Shown here in pieces: positions 37,024 to 46,597 of a stretch of 64,000 nucleotides of DNA. The position numbers and the translations under genes were made by a program. The stretch comes from Butyrivibrio sp. VCD2006 (GTDB taxonomy: Bacteria; Bacillota; Clostridia; Lachnospirales; Lachnospiraceae). The stretch lies in the NCBI RefSeq assembly GCF_000423925.1, contig NZ_AUIX01000007.1, forward strand, positions 161,998 to 225,997, given 5' to 3'. The notes under the pieces are model-generated. The model was not told where the DNA came from and searched no databases. It saw only the letters and a list, made by a program, of their open reading frames with translations. Position 1 is the first letter of the stretch; every line of letters begins with the position of its first letter.

Positions 37024-39150
37024 ATGCAGGAAGAAGTATTTATTGGCAATGTAAAACTGAATTTCAAGCATTACGCCGGACTTGATCTCTACAGCGATGG
37101 CCCTGTTGAGAAGGAAATCTTCGAAATTGTAAGGAAGCATAAGAAGGAAGAATATCCTGAGATCATCGAAAAGAAGGCAAGTTGGCCGATACTATATCAC
37201 CTCTCTGAACTTAGAAGTAATATAGTTGAATGGATTCCGATGACCGGAAAGGAAAAGGTACTGGAGGTAGGTGCCGGCTGTGGCGCTATTACAGGCATGC
37301 TCTCAGAAAAAGCCGGAGAAGTTGTAGCCTGTGATCTCTCCAGAAGGAGAAGTGAGATCAATGCCACCAGAAATTCCGAGTGCGATAATGTAACTATACA
37401 TGTAGGTAATTTCAGGGATATAGAGCCAGATCTTCCCAATAATTTTGATTTTATTTTTCTTATAGGTGTTTTTGAGTATGGTCAAGGCTACATTGGTACT
37501 GACAATCCCTATGAGAACTTCCTCTCAATGCTTCAGAAGCATTTGAAGAAGGATGGCCGTATTGTTATAGCAATTGAGAATAGAATCGGCCTTAAGTATT
37601 TTGCAGGCGCTCCGGAGGATCACCTTGGAGGATATTTCGACGGAATCGAAGGATATTCAAAAGATTCAGTTGCCAGGACGTTTACCAGGAACGGACTTAT
37701 CCGCATTTTCAAGAAGTGCGGAATTAAGGATTATCATTTCTACTATCCTTACCCTGATTATAAGCTGATGACTTCCCTGCATTCTGACAGATATTTGCCT
37801 GCATACGGTGAACTGCAGGATAATGTACGCAATTACGATAGAGACAGACTTCTTCTTTTCAATGAAAAGAGAGCCTATGAATGTTTGATAAATGATGGAA
37901 TGTACGGCGATTTTGCCAATTCCTTCGAAGTTATTTTAGGCCCCGGATTTGATACGGTATATTGTAAGTATTCTAATGACAGGGCAGATGAGTTTAAAAT
38001 AAGAACAGATATTACTGTAGATAAGCTTGGAAGAAAGCTTATCAAGAAATATCCTCTTACAGAGGCTGCTGAGGACCATATTTTTGGTATGCAGGATGCA
38101 TATTATGCACTACGTGAGAGATACAGGGGCGGTGACTTAGAGGTTAACGATTGTCAGCTTGATGAAAAGTCAAGGTGCGCAATGTTTTCGTATGTTAATG
38201 GAATTCCGCTCACAGCGCTGTTTGATGCTTGTCTTGAGTCCGATGATATGGATTCATTCAATGCATTGTTTAGAGAGTATATGAGGAGGATGGGATATAG
38301 ACCGGATTATCCGGTTACGGATTATGATCTTATTTTCCCGAATATTCTTGTAAATGGTCCTATATGGACGATTATCGACTATGAGTGGACTTATGGTAAA
38401 TGTATTCCGCCAAAGGAGATTGCGTTCAGGGCTCTATATAGCTATATGCTTGAGGACAGAAGCCGAGATAAATTAGATGTCAAGGCTCTTTATGATCAGA
38501 TTGAACTCTCGGAAAATGATATTAAGGCACTGCTTAGCGAAGAGGCTGATTTCCAGAAATACGTGACAGGACGGAGAAAATCCTCTGTCGAGTTATGGAA
38601 GGCAATAGGAAGAACAGCAATTGTACCAAAGGAATTGGCCGGAAGCAGTGATACTGCAAGAAGTGCAGAGGAAATACAGGTCTATGTTGATGAAGGAGAT
38701 GGATATAGTGAAGATAGTTCCATTTTTCCTGATGAGACTTATGATGAGCACAACGAGGTTACAATAGATATAGAGTGTAACGACAGTATTCAGAATATCA
38801 GAATTGATCCTGCTTTTTCTAGCTGTATTGTTACAATCAAGAAGGTTGTCTGGAATGGGGTGTCTGTTGAGGAAGGCGATACTTTTATTTCGATTCATCC
38901 CAACGGATCATGGATTTCTGAAGATAGCATTGTTTTTGGAACGGAAGACCCTAATATTGAGTTTGGCTTTGCTGATGACAAGGTGACTAAAAAGAGAGAA
39001 AACCATCTTAAGGTTACAATGATGACTACACTTATTCCCAAGGATACAGCAGTGACCCTTGAGGATTCACTTAGATCAGGTGAAGATGATACTGTAGAGG
39101 AGAGGGGAGAATTTTTCGAAAAAATCAAAAGAAAACTTCTTCCTAAATAA
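37024..39150 (+). CDS. methyltransferase plus kinase-like protein, WbdD-like
   Basis: This 708-residue protein starts with a class I SAM-dependent methyltransferase: KVLEVGAGCGAITGML at residues 78-93, then VVACDLS. From about residue 275 a kinase-like domain follows, with KKYPLTEAAEDHI (Lys and Glu pair), DYDLIFPN (Asp435, Asn440) and IIDYEW (Asp452), resembling the catalytic and metal-binding positions of the kinase fold. The order methyltransferase-kinase is that of WbdD, which caps O9-type O-antigen and sets chain length. A further C-terminal beta-rich region (residues ~590-690) is unassigned. It starts 3 bases after wzt. Confidence 0.72.
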   Translation: MQEEVFIGNVKLNFKHYAGLDLYSDGPVEKEIFEIVRKHKKEEYPEIIEKKASWPILYHLSELRSNIVEWIPMTGKEKVLEVGAGCGAITGMLSEKAGEVVACDLSRRRSEINATRNSECDNVTIHVGNFRDIEPDLPNNFDFIFLIGVFEYGQGYIGTDNPYENFLSMLQKHLKKDGRIVIAIENRIGLKYFAGAPEDHLGGYFDGIEGYSKDSVARTFTRNGLIRIFKKCGIKDYHFYYPYPDYKLMTSLHSDRYLPAYGELQDNVRNYDRDRLLLFNEKRAYECLINDGMYGDFANSFEVILGPGFDTVYCKYSNDRADEFKIRTDITVDKLGRKLIKKYPLTEAAEDHIFGMQDAYYALRERYRGGDLEVNDCQLDEKSRCAMFSYVNGIPLTALFDACLESDDMDSFNALFREYMRRMGYRPDYPVTDYDLIFPNILVNGPIWTIIDYEWTYGKCIPPKEIAFRALYSYMLEDRSRDKLDVKALYDQIELSENDIKALLSEEADFQKYVTGRRKSSVELWKAIGRTAIVPKELAGSSDTARSAEEIQVYVDEGDGYSEDSSIFPDETYDEHNEVTIDIECNDSIQNIRIDPAFSSCIVTIKKVVWNGVSVEEGDTFISIHPNGSWISEDSIVFGTEDPNIEFGFADDKVTKKRENHLKVTMMTTLIPKDTAVTLEDSLRSGEDDTVEERGEFFEKIKRKLLPK

Positions 39151-39176
39151 GGGGATGCCTGAAAAGGCAGTAAGAG

Positions 39177-41261
39177 ATGCTTAAAGAGATAGCAAAGAAT
39201 TTTCTTATTAACAACAGAAAAAGAGGCTACCAGAATAAGGTTAAGGATTGTAAAAACGCTTACAATATCTGGGAGCACCGGCAGGAGAAGCATCCTATTT
39301 TTGTCACAGGGGGGAGTGCCAGCGAGGTTACCGGGAGACTTCAGCTTGTAACAGAGGTCGTTTCTTACACCAAGGTGTGGAGAGAAGCGGATCCATCTGC
39401 CACAGCTGAGAAGATCCTTATTTTCGTGAGCCCTAAAGGAAGGCTTGCAGGGCATGCTGTTGAGAATATACGGAGATATTTTGAGGCACATCCGGAAATA
39501 AATGTTGCCTATGGTGATGAGGATGAAATCATCAGCAGAGGAAAGTATGGACACCCGTATTTTAAGCCGGACTGGTCACCTGATACCTACCTGAATGCTT
39601 TCTACATAGGGAGCGTATTTGCGTGCAGGGCTAATACTTATGAAGCAGCTGCCTCAGAGTATGACAATGCACTAAGGATGCTTGGCGGAACATCGGGAGT
39701 CAAGAAGAATTCTCCTGAAGCGATGGGCCGGGAAGCCAGCATGCTTTCGGCAGATGTTTTATTTTGTATGCTTGCGATTGAAGAGCGGGCATTCGGGAAA
39801 AGGCATGACACGTCCTTCCCCATAGGTCATATAGGTGAGATACTGTTTCACAGAAATTCCGACACAGATGTTTTTTATGGAAGAGGCTTTCATAATTCAA
39901 GACATATGCTGATGAAGCCGGCTACGTTAAGTATCGTGATTCCCACTAAGGATCATCCGGAGATTCTGTTTCAGTGTCTTAAATCAATTGTAAACACAAC
40001 TCATGAGAAGAATATTAAGTATGAGGTTGTAATAGTTGATAACGGAAGCAGTGCTTTTAACCGTGTAAGATATGGCTCATACATAAATCAGATTGATAAA
40101 GTTAATGGATTAACAAATATTACATATCTTTATAAGGTTGAGGAATTTAACTTTTCTCATATGTGCAATCGCGGTGCGGCAAGATCGGGCGGCGAATATC
40201 TGTTATTCCTTAACGATGATATCGAAGCTACTCAGGACGGATGGATGCGTGAGATGCTGTCTCAGGCTCAGCTTCGTCATGTCGGCGTTGTAGGAGCAAA
40301 GCTATTGTATCCCGATTCCGACCTTATTCAGCATGCTGGAATAACCAATGTAAGACTTGGCCCTGTGCATAAGCTGCAGAAGATGCACGATCAGAAATCA
40401 CATTATTTTGGATTTAACAGAGGTATTCATAATCTTATAGGCGCAACCGGAGCCTGCCTTATGCTAAGCCGTGAGAAGTTCAATGAGGTTGGCGGCTTTC
40501 CTGAGGAACTGCCTGTTGCATTTAATGATGTTGATCTCTGTTATAGTGTATTTCAGAAGGGCTATTACAATGTCTGCTGCAATCATATAAGTCTGTACCA
40601 TCATGAGTCCCTTAGCAGAGGACTTGATACACTTGACATAAAAAAGATGGAGCGCCTTGCAGCTGAGTATGAAGTGCTTATGAAGAGACATCCCGGTTTT
40701 TATAACATGGATCCGTTTTATAGTAAGTACCTGACTGATGACGAGACTATAAGCGCTATCATACCCTGTGAAGATTTTACATCTGTATTGGATATTCCTT
40801 TCCACAATGTCAAGGTTCATGAAAATGGTTATGCTGAAGCAAGAGAGGATGCGTGCCTCAGAGTTGGCGTGGAATATGCCGGAACCATGGAAAACTGGAT
40901 GTATGGTATTAGAGATGGCAATGCAGAGGATGGCTATTTTGTGAAGGGCTACAGCTTTGTTATCGGCTCTGATAATGCATTTTTTGAAAGAAGGCTGGTT
41001 TTAAGGCAGGTTGAACGGTCAGATGAAGGCGCAAGGCCTGCATCTTCAGTTGTATACAGCATGCCTGTTTATACATGGTACAGACCTGATATCAAGCTTA
41101 GACTTCAGGATCAGATTGACGTTGATCTTACCGGATACAAGGTGAGAATCGCGACGGGAAAGCTTGCGCCGGGGTATTATCAGGTGGGAATGGCGGCTCT
41201 GGATCAGACCGGAAGCCTCAAGCTTATAAATTGGGTACCAAATTTACTTAAGGTGAAATAA
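39177..41261 (+). CDS. two-domain GT2 glycosyltransferase
   Basis: This 694-residue protein has an N-terminal partial GT2 domain (VAYGDEDEIISRG, FKPDWSPDTYLNAFY) and a complete GT2 domain from about residue 245 (LSIVIPTKDHPEILFQCLKS, VIVDNGSS, LLFLNDDIEAT, AFNDVDLCYSV). About 140 C-terminal residues look like a beta-sandwich. The layout is that of polymerising glycosyltransferases for rhamnan-type or similar glycans. Its stop overlaps the start of the next GT2 gene. The sugar and linkage are unknown. Confidence 0.82.
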   Translation: MLKEIAKNFLINNRKRGYQNKVKDCKNAYNIWEHRQEKHPIFVTGGSASEVTGRLQLVTEVVSYTKVWREADPSATAEKILIFVSPKGRLAGHAVENIRRYFEAHPEINVAYGDEDEIISRGKYGHPYFKPDWSPDTYLNAFYIGSVFACRANTYEAAASEYDNALRMLGGTSGVKKNSPEAMGREASMLSADVLFCMLAIEERAFGKRHDTSFPIGHIGEILFHRNSDTDVFYGRGFHNSRHMLMKPATLSIVIPTKDHPEILFQCLKSIVNTTHEKNIKYEVVIVDNGSSAFNRVRYGSYINQIDKVNGLTNITYLYKVEEFNFSHMCNRGAARSGGEYLLFLNDDIEATQDGWMREMLSQAQLRHVGVVGAKLLYPDSDLIQHAGITNVRLGPVHKLQKMHDQKSHYFGFNRGIHNLIGATGACLMLSREKFNEVGGFPEELPVAFNDVDLCYSVFQKGYYNVCCNHISLYHHESLSRGLDTLDIKKMERLAAEYEVLMKRHPGFYNMDPFYSKYLTDDETISAIIPCEDFTSVLDIPFHNVKVHENGYAEAREDACLRVGVEYAGTMENWMYGIRDGNAEDGYFVKGYSFVIGSDNAFFERRLVLRQVERSDEGARPASSVVYSMPVYTWYRPDIKLRLQDQIDVDLTGYKVRIATGKLAPGYYQVGMAALDQTGSLKLINWVPNLLKVK

Positions 41262-43324
41262 TGACTGAAAATACAGATTTTGATTTTAAAACAGCATATG
41301 AAAAAGAGAAGCTAAAGAGCGCAGATCTCGCTCAGAGAATAGCTGATCTTGAAGATAAGAACCAGGAGCTTGAGTTCAAGCTTAACAGAATTAAGAGCAA
41401 TCCAATCTGGAAGGCTAGTACACCTGCCAGAAATGCAATGCACTTTGTGATTAGACAGAAGGACCGCTTGAAGAATGCCGGTTCGGTCAGAGGTGTTATC
41501 GCTAAAATCAAGTATAAGCAGATTGAGAGAAAAGCAAAGGTTCATTACGGAACGGAAAGCTTCCCGACGGAAGAGACTATTAACATCGAGAGAAATGCCA
41601 AGTTTGAGAAAATGCCGCTTATAAGCATTCTTGTGCCGCTTTATAATACTCCTGAGAATTTCTTAAGGGATATGATTGAGTCGGTTCTTGAGCAAACATA
41701 TACGAACTGGCAGCTTTGTCTCGCTGATGGCTCTGATGCAGAGCATGCTTATGTTGAGGCTATCGTCAAGGAATATCAGAAAGATTCAAGATCCGGAAGA
41801 GGCATAGACAAGGAATCGGGAATTCTTTATCACAGGCTTGAGAAAAACACAGGAATTTCAGGTAATACCAACGAGTGCTTAAAACTCGCAGTCGGAGAGT
41901 ATATAGGTCTGCTTGATCATGATGATATACTCCACCCTGAAGTTCTTTACTACTATGTTAAAGCAATCAATGATGAAAATGCGGATTATCTGTATTGTGA
42001 CGAAGCTACCTTCTCGGGAAAAAGTATAGATCACATGATAACCATGCATTTTAAGCCTGATTACGCACCGGATAATCTGAGAGCAAATAATTACATATGC
42101 CATTTCAGTGTATTTAAGCGTTCACTTTTGGATGGCACTGAACTTTTCAGGTCTAAATTTGACGGAAGCCAGGACCATGATATGATACTCAGGCTTACTG
42201 ATAATGCCGAGCATATTGTTCATATCCCGAGACTTCTGTATTATTGGAGATCCCATCCAGGAAGTGTCGCATCAGATATAAGTGCCAAGAGCTACGCAAT
42301 TGATGCTGCAAGAGGCGCCGTAGCTGATCATTTAAGAAGGCATGGTTATGAGCATTTTAAGATAACAAGTACCAGAGCATTTGAGACAATTTTCAAAATC
42401 GCTTATGAAGTTGAGGGGATGCCGAAGATTTCAATAGTGATCCCTACATGTGAGCACATGGAGGATTTGAAGAGATGTCTTACCTCTATATATGAAAAGT
42501 CAACATATGATAATTATGAGATTATTGTTGTTGAAAACGGAAGCACCTCCAAGGAAATCAGAGCTTATTATGATGAGCTGAGAAACGGAGCTATGAGTTC
42601 TGTTCTTAAGATTGTTGATTATTATGAAGATAAGAACAATCTGAATGAAGATGGATCTAAGCCGCCATTTAACTACTCAGCTGTAGTTAATTATGGCGTT
42701 AAAAAATCTACAGGAGATTACATACTGCTTCTAAATAATGACACACAGGTAATTACTGTTAACTGGATGGAGGAGCTCCTGATGTATGCCCAGCGTGCTG
42801 ATGTAGGTGCTGTTGGAGGAAAATTGTATTTCCCTAATAGAAAAATACAGCATGCCGGAATTGTTTTGAGATTAGGCGCACATAGAACCGCAGGACATTC
42901 CCATTATGGTCAGGAGGGAATGAATCTTGGATATATGGGAAGACTGTGTTATGCACAGGATGTGTCAGCTGTAACAGGGGCATGCCTCATGGTTTCCAGA
43001 CAGAAATATGATGAAGTTGGGGGCTTTGATGAAGGATTCAAAGTTTCGCTTAATGACGTTGATTTCTGTTTGAAATTACGCGATAAAGGTTACCTTAATA
43101 TATTCACACCTTTTGCAGAGATGTATCATTATGAGTCAGCTTCAAGAGGACTTGATCTTGAGGGCGAAAACGCTAAGCGCTATGATGCGGAATCAGAGCA
43201 CTTCCGTACAAAATGGAAGGCTGTACTCGATAAGGGAGATCCCTACTACAACCCCAATTTTTCATTGGACAGAAGCGATTATTCATTGAATGTTGAAGGT
43301 TATAGCAGTTTACGTGATGCATGA
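41261..43324 (+). CDS. tandem GT2 glycosyltransferase with coiled-coil N-terminus
   Basis: This 687-residue cytoplasmic protein has a predicted coiled coil at residues ~12-45, one GT2 domain from ~120 (ISILVPLYNTPENFLRDMIE, LLDHDDILHPEVLYY, YLYCDEATF) and a second from ~385 (ISIVIPTCEHMEDLKRCLTS, VVENGS, LLNNDTQVI, SLNDVDFCLKL). Two active sites suggest that it adds two sugars or makes alternating linkages. The TAATG overlap couples it to the preceding GT2. A likely transcript end or new promoter lies before pgcA. Confidence 0.85.
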   Translation: MTENTDFDFKTAYEKEKLKSADLAQRIADLEDKNQELEFKLNRIKSNPIWKASTPARNAMHFVIRQKDRLKNAGSVRGVIAKIKYKQIERKAKVHYGTESFPTEETINIERNAKFEKMPLISILVPLYNTPENFLRDMIESVLEQTYTNWQLCLADGSDAEHAYVEAIVKEYQKDSRSGRGIDKESGILYHRLEKNTGISGNTNECLKLAVGEYIGLLDHDDILHPEVLYYYVKAINDENADYLYCDEATFSGKSIDHMITMHFKPDYAPDNLRANNYICHFSVFKRSLLDGTELFRSKFDGSQDHDMILRLTDNAEHIVHIPRLLYYWRSHPGSVASDISAKSYAIDAARGAVADHLRRHGYEHFKITSTRAFETIFKIAYEVEGMPKISIVIPTCEHMEDLKRCLTSIYEKSTYDNYEIIVVENGSTSKEIRAYYDELRNGAMSSVLKIVDYYEDKNNLNEDGSKPPFNYSAVVNYGVKKSTGDYILLLNNDTQVITVNWMEELLMYAQRADVGAVGGKLYFPNRKIQHAGIVLRLGAHRTAGHSHYGQEGMNLGYMGRLCYAQDVSAVTGACLMVSRQKYDEVGGFDEGFKVSLNDVDFCLKLRDKGYLNIFTPFAEMYHYESASRGLDLEGENAKRYDAESEHFRTKWKAVLDKGDPYYNPNFSLDRSDYSLNVEGYSSLRDA

Positions 43325-43397
43325 TTTGACTTTTACTGTTAGTAATGATTAACTAAATATGTTGAGGGGATAAACCTCACTTATAAGGAGGATAGAG

Positions 43398-45137
43398 ATG
43401 AGTGACGTATCAAAACAGCTGGAATATTGGTTAAATGATCCTTATTTTGATGAGGATACAAAAAACGAGTTATTATCAATCCGAAATGACGAGAAAGAAG
43501 TTCAGGATAGATTTTATCAGGAGCTTGAGTTTGGTACCGGTGGTCTTAGAGGCGTAATCGGAGCCGGAACAAACAGAATGAACAAATATGTTGTTCGCAA
43601 GGCTACTCAGGGACTTGCAAATTACATTAAGAAAAATGGTGGAGCTGATGGTGCTAAGAGAGGCGTTGCAATTTCATATGATTGCCGCAGATTTTCTCCA
43701 GAGTTCGCTGATGAGACAGCAAGATGCCTTGCAGCAAATGGAATCAAAGCTTATGTATTTGATGAGCTCAGACCTACTCCGGAGCTTTCATTTGCACTTA
43801 GAAAGCTTAATTGCATTGCAGGTGTAATGATCACAGCAAGTCATAACCCGCCGGAATATAACGGCTACAAGGCATATTGGGAGGATGGTGCTCAGGTTAC
43901 ACCTCCGCACGATACAGGAATTATTACTGAGGTTAAGGCTATAACCGATTACAATGATGTTAAGACTATGTCCAAAGATGATGCCATGAAGGCAGGTCTT
44001 TATGAGATCATTGGTAAAGATATCGATGATGCATACATGGTTGAATTGAAAAAGCAGATCATTCACCTTGATGTAATCAAGGAGATGGCTGAAAAGCTCA
44101 CAGTAGTTTATACTCCTTTCCACGGAACAGGTCTCGTTCCTGTTAAGAGAGTTCTTGCTGAGCTTGGATTTAAGAATGTATTTATAGTTCCGGAGCAGGA
44201 GCTTCCGGATCCTGATTTTACTACACTTGATTATCCTAATCCTGAAGATCCCAAGGCATTTAAGCTTGCTCTTGAGCTTGCCAAGGAGAAGGATGCTGAC
44301 ATTGTTCTTGCAACTGACCCCGATGCTGACCGTCTTGGTGTTTATGCAAAGGATACTAAGACCGGAGAGTATGTACCGTTTACAGGAAACATGTCTGGAA
44401 TGCTTATCGGAGAATATATTCTTCGTGAGAGAAAGGCTACAGGCACTATGCCTGAGAGACCGGCGTTTGTTACAACAATCGTTACAACTAACATGGCTAA
44501 GCGCGTTGCTGAAAAATATGGTCTTCATTACATTGAAGTTCTTACAGGATTTAAATATATTGGAGAGCAGATCCGACTCTTTGAGGAAAATAATCAGGAA
44601 TACAACTATGTATTCGGACTTGAGGAGAGCTATGGATGCCTTGCAGGCACACATGCCCGTGACAAGGATGCCATCGTAGCTGTTATGATGCTTTGCGAAG
44701 TAGCTGCATTCTGCAAGAAGAATAATAAGACCCTTTGGGATGCCATGATCGATATGTATGAGGACTATGGCTATTATAAGGAAGGTCAGTATTCAATTAC
44801 CATGAAGGGACTTGAGGGAGCAAAGGAGATTGCAGCGCTTATGGATAAGCTCAGAAATGATCCGCCTAAGAGCTTTGGTTCATGGACAGTTGAGGAATTC
44901 CGTGATTACAAGACAGGAGAGACTGTTAACCCTCAGACAGGTGAGAAGGGAAGCACAGGTCTTCCGCAGTCCAATGTTCTGTACTTTGCTCTTGATAATG
45001 ATTCATGGTGCTGTGCACGTCCTTCAGGAACAGAGCCCAAGATTAAGTTCTACATGGGTGTTAAGGGTACAAGTCTTGAAGATGCTGAACAGAAGCAGGA
45101 AGAATTAACTGCAGCAGTTAAGGCTCTTATAGAATAA
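43398..45137 (+). CDS. pgcA: phosphoglucomutase/phosphomannomutase
   Basis: This 579-residue enzyme has GTGGLRGVIGAGTNRMN near residue 45, the phosphoserine loop ITASHNPPEYNGYK, metal-binding ATDPDADRLGVY, sugar-binding GLEESYGCLAG and RPSGTEPKIKFY. The size and motifs match the PgcA-type alpha-phosphohexomutase of Firmicutes. It interconverts glucose-6-phosphate and glucose-1-phosphate and so feeds RmlA. AAGGAGG precedes ATG, and a strong terminator follows its stop. Confidence 0.95.
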   Translation: MSDVSKQLEYWLNDPYFDEDTKNELLSIRNDEKEVQDRFYQELEFGTGGLRGVIGAGTNRMNKYVVRKATQGLANYIKKNGGADGAKRGVAISYDCRRFSPEFADETARCLAANGIKAYVFDELRPTPELSFALRKLNCIAGVMITASHNPPEYNGYKAYWEDGAQVTPPHDTGIITEVKAITDYNDVKTMSKDDAMKAGLYEIIGKDIDDAYMVELKKQIIHLDVIKEMAEKLTVVYTPFHGTGLVPVKRVLAELGFKNVFIVPEQELPDPDFTTLDYPNPEDPKAFKLALELAKEKDADIVLATDPDADRLGVYAKDTKTGEYVPFTGNMSGMLIGEYILRERKATGTMPERPAFVTTIVTTNMAKRVAEKYGLHYIEVLTGFKYIGEQIRLFEENNQEYNYVFGLEESYGCLAGTHARDKDAIVAVMMLCEVAAFCKKNNKTLWDAMIDMYEDYGYYKEGQYSITMKGLEGAKEIAALMDKLRNDPPKSFGSWTVEEFRDYKTGETVNPQTGEKGSTGLPQSNVLYFALDNDSWCCARPSGTEPKIKFYMGVKGTSLEDAEQKQEELTAAVKALIE

Positions 45138-45151
45138 CAAAAAATTAGTTT

Positions 45152-45184
45152 AGGGCTGTCAGTTTGCCTGGCAGCCCTTTTTTC
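45152..45184 (+). terminator. intrinsic terminator after pgcA
   Basis: An 11-bp stem (45152-45162 with 45168-45178, one G-U pair) with a TTTGC loop is followed by TTTTTT. It ends only 9 bases before the start codon of the next gene. Confidence 0.9.
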
Positions 45185-45193
45185 TTATCCGAT

Positions 45194-46576
45194 ATGATCA
45201 ATAATATTAAGAAGACAATTTCATATGCGCGGAGAAATGGCGTAAGTAATGCTGTTGTCGCCGCTGTGGAGAGACTTCGAAATCAGAGAGAAGAGAATTA
45301 TACCTATTCTGAGCCATCTGAGGAAGAGTTGGAAAAACAGCGAAAATGGTATCGGGCATTACTTAATAATGCAGAGAAATCCAGAATGCTTCCATTCATA
45401 AGTATTCTTGTTCCCTGTTACAATACTAACAGAGAATATTTTAAGGCTATGATTGAATCAGTACAGAGCCAGACTTATGGTAAGTGGGAGCTTATTCTTG
45501 CAGAAGCACCTGTTATTTCAAGAGGAAAACCGAATTATCCTCTCACTGAAATTATTAATCAATACTCTGCAATTGATGGACGAATCAGGCATGTACGCCT
45601 TAAGTCCAATGCCGGTATTTCAGAGAATACAAATGCAGCACTGGATGCATCAAGGGGTGACTATATGGCACTTCTTGATCATGATGATGTGCTTACTAAG
45701 GATGCACTTTGTGAAGTGGCGATCGTCGCAATAAAGAATTATCCCAGGATGATCTATTCTGACGAGGATAAATGTAATGCTGACGGAAGCAAGTTCTTTG
45801 ACTACCATAGAAAGAAAAAGTTCAATCCTGATTTGTTTATGTCAAATAACTATATTTGTCATTTTACTACGATAAGATCAGATGTTATCCATACCTGCAG
45901 ATTCAGGAGTGAATATGATGGTGCGCAGGATTATGATCTTTTCTTAAGAGCTGTGGGAAGAATTATGTGGAGCTCCGACTATGAGAAACAGATTGTTCAT
46001 ATTCCAAAGGTTCTATACCATTGGAGAAGTCATGACGGTTCTACATCCGGTAATCCACAGAGCAAGATGTATGCTTATGATGCGGGACTAAGAGCTCTTC
46101 AGGATTTTCTTGATGTGAGCGGAATTCCGGCAAAGGTAAGTCATTTGAAACACGTGGGATTTTACCGCGTTAATTATGATGATATTTTTGAGTCCAGAAA
46201 AGATATTGGTGTTATAGGTGGAAGAATAGCTGATAAAAATGGCAGACTTATCGGTGGTAACTATAGAGCCGATGGAAAAATAAGATTCAAAGATCTACCA
46301 AAGGGATTCAGCGGTGGTCTGCAGCATCTTGCCGTACTCGAACAGGATACAGATGCAGTTGATATCAGATGTATGAAAATAAGGCCGGATCTTCAGGGAC
46401 TATATAAGGAGATATTTGGCATTTCATATGTTGAGACTTTAGACGGTGTTTCCATTAATATCTCAAAGATTGGAAGTGATGAGGAAGTCAGAGATAAATG
46501 TATTCGTTTCGGCCAGGCAGTCAGACAGCTTGGGTATAAGGTGCTTTGGGATCCCGGTTATGAAACGACTATTTGA
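45194..46576 (+). CDS. GT2 glycosyltransferase
   Basis: This 460-residue protein has a GT2 domain from about residue 70 (ISILVPCYNTNREYFKAMIE, NAGISENTNAALDA, LLDHDDVLTKDAL, MIYSDEDKCNADGS) and a C-terminal part that looks like a shortened second GT2 domain. The frame opens at TTG 45164, but that codon lies inside the terminator stem, so ATG 45194 is the better start. No clear ribosome site precedes it. Expression may depend on read-through of the terminator. Confidence 0.8.
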   Translation: MINNIKKTISYARRNGVSNAVVAAVERLRNQREENYTYSEPSEEELEKQRKWYRALLNNAEKSRMLPFISILVPCYNTNREYFKAMIESVQSQTYGKWELILAEAPVISRGKPNYPLTEIINQYSAIDGRIRHVRLKSNAGISENTNAALDASRGDYMALLDHDDVLTKDALCEVAIVAIKNYPRMIYSDEDKCNADGSKFFDYHRKKKFNPDLFMSNNYICHFTTIRSDVIHTCRFRSEYDGAQDYDLFLRAVGRIMWSSDYEKQIVHIPKVLYHWRSHDGSTSGNPQSKMYAYDAGLRALQDFLDVSGIPAKVSHLKHVGFYRVNYDDIFESRKDIGVIGGRIADKNGRLIGGNYRADGKIRFKDLPKGFSGGLQHLAVLEQDTDAVDIRCMKIRPDLQGLYKEIFGISYVETLDGVSINISKIGSDEEVRDKCIRFGQAVRQLGYKVLWDPGYETTI

Positions 46577-46597
46577 TCATTATAAGAGGGATGAGTT

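Noticed and set aside
38895..39554. Minus-strand ORF of 219 codons across the 37024/39177 gene boundary
   Set aside because: It overlaps two well-supported plus-strand genes, and no motif or ribosome site supports it.
43788..44654. Long minus-strand ORF (288 codons) within the phosphoglucomutase gene
   Set aside because: It is antisense to strongly conserved pgcA motifs, its translation is rich in Ser, Cys, Ile and Lys without any motif, and it is a frame shadow of the real gene.
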